64,000 bases of DNA from NCBI GenBank assembly GCA_039090855.1, contig CM077013.1, positions 141,567,240-141,631,239 on the forward strand, read 5' to 3'. The stretch is from Macrothele yani. Taxonomy: Eukaryota; Arthropoda; Arachnida; Araneae; Macrothelidae. The notes beneath the pieces were generated by a model. That model saw nothing but the letters and a program-made list of their open reading frames with translations. It was not told the origin of the DNA and searched no databases. How positions within the stretch are numbered: the stretch's first letter is position 1; the number at the start of each line of letters is the position of its first letter. Both the position numbers and the translations under genes were made by a program. Of this stretch, positions 48,101 through 60,100 are shown piece by piece.

Positions 48101-51100
48101 ATAAGTGAACCTTTTTTGTTATCTCCCCAAGTGGTGCGAGAACGAAATTTTCTTCACCGTTGTTTCTGTTTACATTAAATGTTCATTAATGCTACTGAAA
48201 TCGGGTCGACGGCTGATCGCAAGTGAGTTTTCGAGAGCCAAGCAACAATGTTGTTTATCTTGTGACCGCTTTTAACTCGTGTTTTAGAGAAGAGGTGGTA
48301 GTTGATACTCAGGAAGAACAATGGATTTATGGATATTTGATCTGATATGTGTGCACGGATTTACCCCTCGTCTGTAACGGAAAGTTAAAAGAAACAAAAC
48401 TAAGGATACCTGAGTTTCAAAAGGTAAGCTGATTGTTTATGGTGGAAACTACTACCGTGTGCACGGTTTTGGCAGACGTTCTCGGCTGAAGGAAAACTTT
48501 ATTTTTTCAGATCTCTAAAGCATTCGGCATATACTGAAATTGCTTACTTTAATTCTTCTTCAGGAATATTATGATGTGTTCGTTTCTCTAAAGTTGAATT
48601 AACGTGATTAAATCACCCATTTATTCAGATTTAATGCTTTGTAGTAAATATCAGTGCAGTATTGTCTCTTCAATAGCTATCTGATCCGGAGAACGAGCCC
48701 CGTAGTTTCGGCCTTATCCTTTGTGTGCGGTCTCACGAAACTGAATCGGAACAGTGAGCCACGGATTACGTAATAATATAATCTACGCCTGTCGGTTACG
48801 TCACTGCTATGCGCTGTATGATGCGCTCATTCATGGAAACAAAGGTGGTCATAATGATCTGGGCTGTTGTATATAAGAAATAGAACTGTACGAAAATCAA
48901 GATTATAAAACAAGCTTTTGCTTTACACGCGTTGAATTCAGGTGTTTATATGTTGAATGAATGTATACCTTTCAGCTGGTCCATTGGGGTCCAGGCTGCT
49001 GATGACAGGCAGTCCTTGTCCCACGGAGTCGACACTTCCCTGGAGACTGAAACCAAAACCTCTGAGTTCTGCCTGGAGTGTGACTGCCGTGGTTTCTGTG
49101 TGACAAACCTGGCTACGCATACCGGGAACTGATGTTGTCGATGCGAAACCTAGGAATAACAGAAAAGCAACAACTTTTAGTTAACTCTTACTTCATCGAA
49201 ATAGAAATATGAAGATTTTACCGAATGGAGGCGAACTCTTCCAGATCATGTAACTTTATTTTTGTAATAAAATATGTGTTCTGTTCCATACTGTTATTTA
49301 AAACAGTAAGACAGGTCCGCAATTAGTATCTCAAACACAGGGGAGGATCTACAAGGAGGCCCACAAAGCCCAAGCTCTGGGCCCCGCTATGCTGGAGGGC
49401 TCCCAAAATATTTTGGTTTTTTTTCATTTTGCTTTTCAAATAAGTAAATAAAAAAATGCATAGTGTGGGATAAATTCTCTGTTCTGAGTTTTGAAAGCGT
49501 GGTTCCGCCCGTACTAAGTGTGGTACCTACAAGCATTAATTTAATAGCTACAATAAAAGCTTGTGACGTATATTCTATTTTAACTTTCATTTTTAGTTCC
49601 TTTTCCTATGTAAATTTGAGTTTGTTTTCTTTCGCACTTTCCAAATTGAACGTGATATCTTCTCTCTTACATGAATGGAGGTTCGCAACAACATGAGGCC
49701 AGTACATAAGTGGCATATGTATGTGATAGGAACAAGACAAGATATATAATGGCTACGCAGTAGCTGTTCAAAAGGGGATTTTTAATGTGAATGTCTCAGT
49801 ACCTTTCGGATAAGAGACTGCTTAATTGCCGTTAAAGTATTGTTGAAGGCTACGTATTCTATTTTAATGACAGTGTTGTGTTTCGTTTTTAAGTCTTATG
49901 GTGGATACTAACTCAAGTTTCAGTGTTGTGTTTCGTTTTTAAGTCTTATGGTGGATACTAACTCAAGTTTCAGTGTTGTGTTTCGTTTTTAAGTCTTATG
50001 GTGGATACTAACTCAAGTTCCAGTGTTGTGTTTCGTTTTTAAGTCTTATGGTGGATACTAACTCAAGTTTCAGTGTTGTGTTTCGTTTTTTAAGTCTTAT
50101 GGTGGATACTAACTCAAGTTTCAGTGTTGTGTTTCGTTTTTAAGTCTTATGGTTGATACTAACTAAAGTTTCAGTGTTGTGTTTCGTTTTTAAGTCTTAT
50201 GGTGGATACTAACTCAAGTTTCAGTGTTGTGTTTCGTTTTTAAGTCTTATGGTGGATACTAACTCAAGTTTCAGTGTTGTGTTTCGTTTTTAAGTCTTAT
50301 GGTGGATACTAACTCAAGTTTCAGTGTTGTGTTTCGTTTTTAAGTCTTATGGTTGATACTAACTAACTCAAGTTTCAGTGTTGTGTTTCGTTTTTAAGTC
50401 TTATGGTGGATACTAACTCAAGTTTCAGTGTTGTGTTTCGTTTTTAAGTCTTATGGTTGATACTAACTAAAGTTTCAGTGTTGTGTTTCGTTTTTAAGTC
50501 TTATGGTGGATACTAACTCAAGTTTCAGTGTTGTGTTTCGTTTTTAAGTCTTATGGTGGATACTAACTCAAGTTTCAGTGTTGTGTTTCGTTTTTAAGTC
50601 TTATGGTGGATACTAACTCAAGTTTCAGTGTTGTGTTTCATTTTTAAGTCTTATGGTGGATATTAACTCAAGTTCCAGTGTTGTGTTTCATAATTAATTG
50701 TCATTGGGGATATTAATCCACGTTTAGTTGTTCTCACCGCGTTGAAGTGAACACGATCAAGTGCCTATTGACATCAATAAGGGATTAGCTGTAGGTAAAA
50801 CCCTCTTTAACTTTATTTGAGTGACTCGCATTTCACTGTAGGTGAAATGTTGATTTATGTAGTGTATTTTGGTAAGTCGGCTACACACAAATGCTACAAG
50901 CTAACTGAAAATCATTTTGAGGGTAGTAATATTTAATACTGCATAACAAGTGAACTCAGAGACTAGGCATATTACTTCTAGCAGATTTGCTTAGTATGTA
51001 ATGAACAATTTGTTCTCTAGTTCGGCACTTAACATGACTGTCCATATTTCTCTTAAAATTTCTTTTTCCTCATTCAGTCCTAAGGTTGTTATCATACGGG

Positions 51101-54100
51101 CAAAATGCCATTGAAAAAGCTGGTTTTACAAGACACAGAAATCGATTTCGTACATGTCCGAAATCCAACCTTATAAAAGCTACGTACTAAGCTATAAAAG
51201 CTACACTCTTATAAAGGCTACACACTAAAAGCTATACACCATCCTTATAAAAGCTCGTGACTTTTCTTTCTTAACAAAGGCTCTCCCATTTGTAACTTCC
51301 GCTATTTCTTCCCCGTCAGGGTATCACAAAACCCCTAAATTTAATAATTTTTGAGTTATGGCGGCAACAAACCACACAGACACTACCGTCAAAATAGCCA
51401 AATCCTGTCAGGGGGATACAAAATGTATGCTCCTGTTGAAATATTAAATTTATTTGAGATGCAAAATGAAAATGGGAGTAGGGGGGCAGGGTAAGTGAGG
51501 GGGTTCCGAAAACGATGTTGTGCGCAGGGCCTCGGTAACCCTAAACCCCCTACTGCTCAAACAAAAGTACCACAGTTATTGTAAACTTTTGACACTTCTC
51601 GGTGTTGTCACAATAATTGATGCCTCTTCTTGATTGATGTCCTCTTTTTTCTCTCCGCGAACGTTGGTTTGGCAACCTGACGTTTGGTCAAAAGTGAATG
51701 ACGTACAGTATGTGAACGAAAGTGATAAGAACGCTGTTTACATTTGTATCGGAAAGAGAGAGGTTGAGAGAGCTCGGAGAGAAATGTTACGAGGGATGTT
51801 ATACACGCTTGATTGAATAGCTTACGTTGATTTTTACGCTCCTTTAATATTGAAGGCTCAAATTCTTGTTAAGTTAATAAGACTTGAGTATTCTGTGTTA
51901 CGAGAATCTGCAGTATTCCGATATTGAACCAACCGCCGATCGACTACAACTTGAAATTATTTCCACAGTTGGTGCTGTGCTGGCATTAGTACACGAATGC
52001 CTATACCAAGACCAATAAACAGTCATTGATCTTTTAGTAGTCTTTTATTTTCACCTGGTCCAAAATTTCATTTAGCTCTTAATTAGTTCTGTGTTATACA
52101 GTACATTTAAAGTTATTTGCAGGACGACTTAAACTTTATGGAACATTTCAGTAAGAATAAACTTTACAGTAAAGTACGTTAGAATTTTAGTTGTAGCATA
52201 AATAAGCAAATAACACTATCTGCAGTCCATTGTACACTAAACTTTACAAGTTTTCTTATTTTATGAATATTGGTTTGGTGCGAATTAAATGTCCGGCGCG
52301 AACGAGCAGTGGAGACAGGCCCCCACCACAGCGGAATGGAACCTCCCTCAGCTGTTGCGGGTATTACGTCACAGAGTTACTGTAAATGACTAGCACGTAG
52401 GTGAAGAACAAGGGATGGCCGCGGGTGGCTTAGTGGTCAGCGTTCGTGACTGCCAAGGAGAAGACCTCGGGTTCGATCCTGGGCAGGAACGAACGTTCGA
52501 ACCAATAAATACCCGCCGTACGTCGGATGGGAACGTTAAGCCGTCGGACCCCGGGTACTGCCCTCCCCCTTTCTACCTCGCTTCCGTGTCACTTTCCTAT
52601 CGAGCACTCTTGCACAAATCTCCTAGCTTCCTATTTCTAACGGTTGTTTAAGACCTGTGGTCAGACACTCCCTTCCTAAAATCCTCTAGATCTGATCTGA
52701 TCTGAAGAACAAGGTTTGGGCGTGGTTTGTTTGGACGTTAACGTGGCTTGCAAAGGAAGCATGCAGACGCCGGATTTGAAAGTAATCTTCCTGTATGAAT
52801 TTAAACTGGTTCATTCTGCAGGAATTGCAGCTCGAAACGTTAGCAAAGCGTTTGGGGAGAATACAGCCAACGAACGAAGCATTCGGGGCGATGGTTTGTA
52901 AAGTTTCGAAGCGGAGATACGACCTACAAAACGAATCACGTGGTCACCGACCTGTTACGTGTGGTTGAAGTGAACCCCGAAAAACGTGTCGTGAGATAGC
53001 AGCAGAGGTAGGTGTCCACCACACGACAGTTGTTCGGCGTCTGGCTGCGTCGGGTAAGGTAAAAAAACTGGACATGTGGCTGCCGCATGAGTTGACAACT
53101 GGCAACAAGACTAGGCGTTTGTTTGGAGACTAGGCGCTGCTTTCCAGTAATAAACAGGAACCTCTACTGCATCGTATCGCTGTCTGCGACGAGAAATCGG
53201 TCCTTTATGATAATCGGAAACAATCTGCATAATGGTTAAGCAACGCACAGCCTAAGCCACATCTGCACACCAAGAAGATGGTGCTCCATGTCTGGTGGTC
53301 TACAGCCGGGGTAATTCATCGGAGTTTCTTGACAAGAGGCCAAACCACCAGTGCAGAACTTTATTGTGCTTAATTACACCAGATGCACCGGAAATTGCTG
53401 TAGAAACAACCGGCTTTGGTAAACAGACATGGTGTTTTTCTGCTCCAGAACAACGGCCACCTTCATGTCGCACAGCGAATGATGCTGGCACTAAGTGCCT
53501 TGGGCTATAAAGCACAGCCTCTTCCTGCGTATTTTCCGGACTTCTCTCCGACAGACTATCATCTGTTTCGTCGCCTGGATCACTTCCTGTCCGGGAAACA
53601 GTTCCCGACACACAACGAGGTTCAACGTGCAGTTGACGACTTCTTTGGGTACTGGCCACCAGACTTTTTTCGTTCCGGGATCATTGTCTTGTCGGACAGA
53701 TGGCAACAATGTGTCGATGCCGAGAGGGATCATTTCGCCTAGGTAAGTTGTCCTACTTTTCCGTTCTCGCCGTCCACGTGTGCTGGTCCTGTGTCGGACA
53801 TTACATTCGCATCAACCCAATATAATATGAATGAACATACTTAATTATACGTTTTTCTCAAACTTCGCACGAAAATTCTGTAGTCATCGCCCGTCAGATG
53901 ACGTTTCGGACTGTTTACCTACGTCACCTGCAAGGTGGATGTGGAAGTTCTCTCTCGCGCTCTCGAGAGACATATACTTTGTGATGTATATACACAATTG
54001 ATTTATTCGTTTTGAGTCCATTCCTGTAGATAAGATGTATTCCTTTATGCAAAGATGTAAATACTCTGTTGATCGTTATAATTAAAGACTTTGAGAGTGG

Positions 54101-57100
54101 TATATCTTTGGAAGAAACAGTATAATTTTCAAGAGCAATATGCCATTATGTCTTAAAAGAAAAGTGTTTGATCAATGCATCCTTCCAGTGCTTACGTATG
54201 GTGCAGAGACGTGGACCTTAACTAAAAGAGACATACAAAGGCTGCAGACAACTCAAGGAAGCATGGAGAGGTGCATGCTTGGTGTAACCAGGAGAGATAA
54301 GAAGAGCAACTCGTAGATCAGAAAAATGATATGGGTGGAAGACATCATGATCAGAGTAAAATCCCTGAAATGGCAGTGGGCTGGACATATTGCCAGAAGG
54401 ACAGACCTTCGATGGACAGCTGAAAGTTTAGACTGGATTTTAAGGGACAAGAAAATACCCAGAAAAAGACCACATGAGAGATGGGTGGATGGAATTCGAA
54501 AGTATGCAGGGGTGACATGGAGGAAACTGGCACAAGACAGACCGTTGTGGAAGAAACTTGGGGAGACCTTCGTCCAGCAGTGGATTGACAATGGTTGACA
54601 ATGATGATATCTTAAGTTGAGCTACTTAGTCTAAGTCTGCATGAAGAGATGCCATTAATGTCAAATAGTGTTAATCGAATTATGCTTATATGGCTTCCAA
54701 AGGATATGTAACTGCTGACCTTCCACAATTAACCACCAAACCTCTTTATAGTTTTTGAGACATATCAAAATTTTATTTTATTTTTAAATGTTGGAAATCA
54801 CTGTAGTTTATTAGAGCGATTTCAGTTATTGAAAACAGAGCAATACCATTCGATTTTTTTCTCTTCTGTGCAAATTAAATCTGACTCTTCTGGTAAAGCG
54901 AGGGTTAAGCTACGCAAGATTGGTATGAATATTTAAGAAGCTGCTAAGAATTTTATTCTGTGAACTTTACAAATTGGCAGTGAAAAACAGACCTCTTAAA
55001 CTCCTTACGAAGAGTTGCGTGTGTGAAAGAATATATCATACGGTAAGTTCTATAACCTGTATGTTACAAAATCACGGTAATGATTTTCCCGAACCACGCG
55101 GCCAAACCAATCAATAGAAGCGATTTTGGTGATCACGTTTCCGGCTCGAAAACGTCTTGTGCCGATCATGTTTCAGAATCATGATATTGTTCTGATCACG
55201 TTCTCGGCTCCTGAACGTGTTGCTGTGATCACATTCTGGGCTCACTAACGTCTTGTACTGATCACATTTTAAACTCACGAAATTGTCCTGATCACGTTCT
55301 CGGCTCCAGAACGTGTTCTACTGATCCAGGTTTAAGTTCATTTAGGTCACGCTCTCAGGTCATGGACGTGTTACTCTGATCACATTCTGGGCTCACAAAC
55401 AGTCTTGCGCCGATCATATTTTAGACTCGTGAAATTGTCCTGATCACGTTCTCGGCTCCTGAACGTGTTCTACTGATCCAAGTTTTCGTTCATAAAAGGG
55501 GCCTGGTCACGCTCTCAGGTCATGGACGTGTTACTCTGATCATATTCTGGGCTCACAAACTTGTTGCGCCGATCACATATTAGACTCGTGAAATTGTCCT
55601 GATCACGTTCTCGGATCCTGAACGTGTTGTAGTGATCCAGTTTTAGGTTCATAAAACTGCCGTGGTCACGCTCTCAGCTTATGGACGTGTTGTTCTGATC
55701 ACATTCTGGGCTCGCACAGTCTTGTGGGTAGACAAGAAATTGTCCTGATCACGTTCTCTGCTCCTAAATGTGTTTCTACTGATTCAGTTTTAGATTCATA
55801 GAAGGCCCCTGGTCAGGCTCTCAGTTCACGGATGTGTTGTTCTGATCACATTCTGTGCTCACAAACGTCTTGTGCCGATCACATTTTAGACTCATGAAAT
55901 TGTCCTGATCACGTTCTCGCCTCCTGAATGTGTTGTACGGATCCAGTTTTAGATTAATAAAAGTGTCCTGGTCACGCTTTCAGTTCATGGATGTGTTGTT
56001 CTGATTTCATTCTGGGCTCAAGAACGTGTTGTGTTGCTCCGTTCTTTTTTCATTCGGTTGTCAAACTACCCAAAGAGCTCTATTTGTGTTTACAGAGAAC
56101 TGCGTACATGTACTGGCAAGTGAAAACTGTAGAACTTTACATGATCTTTGTACCTAAAAATACTCGTAATTCGCTTCTTGCAATGGTAACGGTGGATTTT
56201 GTGTTTCGTCATAAACAACAAAAACGCGTTTCATGAAATTCAATATGTGAATAATTGGATAATTGTTTAAACTTGAAATATCCCTTCTCATTAATGCACA
56301 CAACTGTCTGTAAAATCAACTTCCCCCGGGGCCATCAGCAATTCTCAAAGTCATATTTTGACAGGATTGGACTATATTTAATCACGTGCAGCTAAATGTC
56401 GCACTTTCGAAAGTTCTAAGGATGTTAAATTAAAAATTACCACACGCTAAACGGAAAGCTTATTAAGATGAAGAAAAGGGCATTTCATTTACAATTTATA
56501 TACAGGGTACCCAATATGAGACTCCAACATTTTAAAAGTTTATTTTTTTTTCATTTCAGGTTTTAGAGCTGTGATTCTGGACGGAACGGAAGCAGAGACT
56601 CACAACGTTCACGTGGAAAATTTATAGTGCGCAGCAGAGCCGCAATGGCGCTGCGGTCAGTCATTTTTTAAAATGGCAACTCCGAGTGAGCGCGCACAGG
56701 TTGTGTGGTTGTAGGCGGAAACAAAATCGGTCACTCAAGTGCAACGAAACTTCCTCCGTGTCTTCAGAAAGGACCCTCTAACATTTAAGACTATCAAGAA
56801 CTGGGGTGATCAGTTTTCGGCGACCGGTAGTGTGTTGAAAGGACACGGTGGTGGAAATCCCGGCATCTTGGAGTCTCGGAAGAAGCTGTAGAAAATGTGC
56901 AGAAACCATTCGATAGATGACCCCGGAAATCAGACAAGCAGCGAGAGAACGTGGAATGAAACGGTCGACGGTTCATCGAGTTCTTCACCATCGATATAAG
57001 ATAAAGATTTAGCAGGAAATCAAACCTGACGTCCGACCAAAGTAAGAATCATTTGTAATCGCTATGCTGATGACGAAAACTTTTTAATGTTTGCAGACGA

Positions 57101-60100
57101 GGCAACCTTTCACATTTCTGGGAAAGTAAATCGGCACAAAATTTAGAGCTTGGAAAATCCGCATGCAGTTGAAGTTAGTCCGAAAGTCAGTGTGTGGTGT
57201 GGTCTTCTGCACAATCAGGTTGTTGGACCGACTTTTTTCGCTGAGAGCAGTCACTGGCGTGGTATACCCAAATATGCTTCAGATCTTTGCCTTACCAGAA
57301 ATAACAACCATGCAGCCAATCATAATTTTCCAGCAGGATGGTGCCCCCACCTCACTGGAGCTGTGACGTCCGAGATTTTCTGAATGACACATTCCCCAAG
57401 CGTTCAATAGGTCGTGATGGTCCAATTCCTAGGCCTTCGGCATTACCCTATTAGATTTATTCTTTGTAAAAGAAGGTTGTGATGGTCCAATTCCCTGACA
57501 TTATCCTTTGTTTAATAGGTTGTGATGGCTCAATTCCCTGACCCCGACAATACCCTATTAGATTTATTCTTTCTGGATACATCAAAGACAAAGCATAACT
57601 CTACGAAAGTTGCCAGCATAATGGATATGAAACAGCGCATAAGATGGCATATGCTCTGTCACTAAAAACGTGTTGCAGGGCACATGGCGTGAAATTGAGT
57701 GCAAACTAGACATTCTTCGTAGCACTAAAGGCGCCCATGAACTGAAAACTTAGTATCACTATTATTTTCATGTTTAATAATTGTTGTGTGCACATTTTCT
57801 TTTATGCTGTACGTTCTTAAAATGTTGGAGTCTCAGTGTGGATATACTGTATTGTCTATTGAGAAACTTTTTCATTCATCCTAGATAGATAGATAATCAA
57901 AATTTTGTTTCCAAATTATATATATAAATAATATGTTTCCAATTATATTAATATGTTTCCAAATTATATATATAAATAATAAGTTTCCAATTATATATAT
58001 AAATAATACGTTTCCAATTATATATATAAATAATATGTTTCCAATTATATTAATATTTTTCCAAATTATATATAAATAATATTTCCAAATATATTAATAT
58101 GTTTCCGAATCAAAATATGTGTTTCAAATAATCAAATATGCTTCCAAATTATTTTATAAATGATAAAGGTTTGATCCCATTTATACCAATTATTTTATCT
58201 GGTCAACCGGATTTTTTAAATGACCTCTTTATTTCTTCTGTATTGAACCGAATTAAAACACGTTAAACGAAACAAGAAAACAAATAAGGTAAATATGCCT
58301 CAGTTTTTATTTTGTGAAAGCCGTTTCTTCTAATACGAAGAAGAGAAATTTGAGTATTAGCATATTCACAAAACAAAAAATGTACAACTTACTGCTGTAG
58401 CATGATGTGGATGTCGTCATTTCCCTGTGCATAAGTCCCTTTTCCTGAGATTCCGGAATAGTTTTTAAATTGTGCTGATGATAATTTGGAGAAGAAAGAT
58501 GTGGTGATGATGCAGATGAGCGAACACAAAAACGACTTTGCATATTGCCGTACGTCGTGATTGTACTTGTCATTGAAGGCTGATGAAAGCCTGCGAAAAT
58601 AAAGAAAGAAAAAAAAAAAGAAGTTAAAATACAGTATCAGATAAACACTTCGTGAAATGTACTCACCAAAATATTGTTCTAAAAATCATTGCGGTTCCTG
58701 ATATCAAGTCGTTTCCAACAGACGACAGAATTGATGCTGAAATACTAGTGACGTCACAAATTAGCCTACTCGCCGTCGGTGTTGTGATAGAAGAAAGTTC
58801 TTCACATGTGCTCTGTACGTCTATGTACTTACTCCCTTGGCTAGTTGTTTTTAAGCAACGAATTACTAGCTGCTATTCTACTAAAGAAGTGAATACCTCC
58901 CCATTCGCATGACAACAAGTTGATAAGCGCCTGCGGGATTCAGTTAAGCTGAAGATATAGATTGTCATTTGTGGGGTGTTTCAGTTTACGCTAGCAGATG
59001 ACGAATGTGGCCATCATTTTATTGTATTATAATCAACATATGCACGCCAACAAGTCAGGAGCTTATGGCAGCTTTGGAAGTTTTAGTTATTTCGCTCAGA
59101 TGACTGCTCAGTAGTCACATTGGGAGCACATGCAGGAGCAGTATATGGTAGGTGTGAATTCTTCTTCCTTTGATTCTCATACTGCTACAGAAAAAGAACT
59201 CTTTCTGTATCAGTTCCATATATTTTTCATTTGCAGTGCATCCACCTAAACAATAAAAGCCAAAATCTTAATGAAATTACACCATACTCGCACAAGAGAA
59301 ATCTTTTACTGTAGGCACCATCCGTGGTTTTTTAAGAGCAAGTGCATAGCAGAGTGATAAGTAAGGGAATAAAAATAAATTTCATGTTATATGGGTTAGT
59401 ATACCTAAAATGAAATACAAAATATTTCAATATCGTTAAAATTTAACACTTTAACCGGCGGGAACGAATCACTCGAGGTTAGCAAAATGGGTTAAAATCA
59501 GCTCGAACGAATGTATTCGCTGTCTAAGAAGCGGGACGAACGCGGCTGGAATGAGTGAGCCTGCGCATATTTTATTCCAAAGTGGTCTTTGTCATTAAAA
59601 GTTATCATTTAGTTGCTTTCTCGTTAGCTTTGTTATTCAAAGTGGTTATTTAGGGTGATCACTGACGATATTTCTTTCTGAATGATTACCTGTTAAAAGG
59701 ACTGCCGAAAAACCTAAGAAAAAAGAGAGATGTTGAGTCACTTGTTCCTACCCAGTGGCATGATGTCAATGTCAGGGGGACTAGGATTTCCCCATCCTGT
59801 CTTGGGTCACTGAGCAGAGAAAACAAAGGACTAGAAGGGTGCACTTATCATTTGTGACAATTTATAGTCAGTATTACCATTAGTGATAGCTTATATTCAG
59901 CAATTTCGTAAACTCTGGCCACTCTGTGAACGATTTCTGGAAAGCAGAAAACTTTGGCGCCATTTCGTTCAGATACATCTGCCACTTAAAGGGTTAATCT
60001 TCGCTTTCAGTTTTAGTCATACATTTTCTCTTAATAGTAATAATAATAATAAATACAGAAAATGCTGCCATCAGAGCATGATGCCCTATCACCAAGTGAT

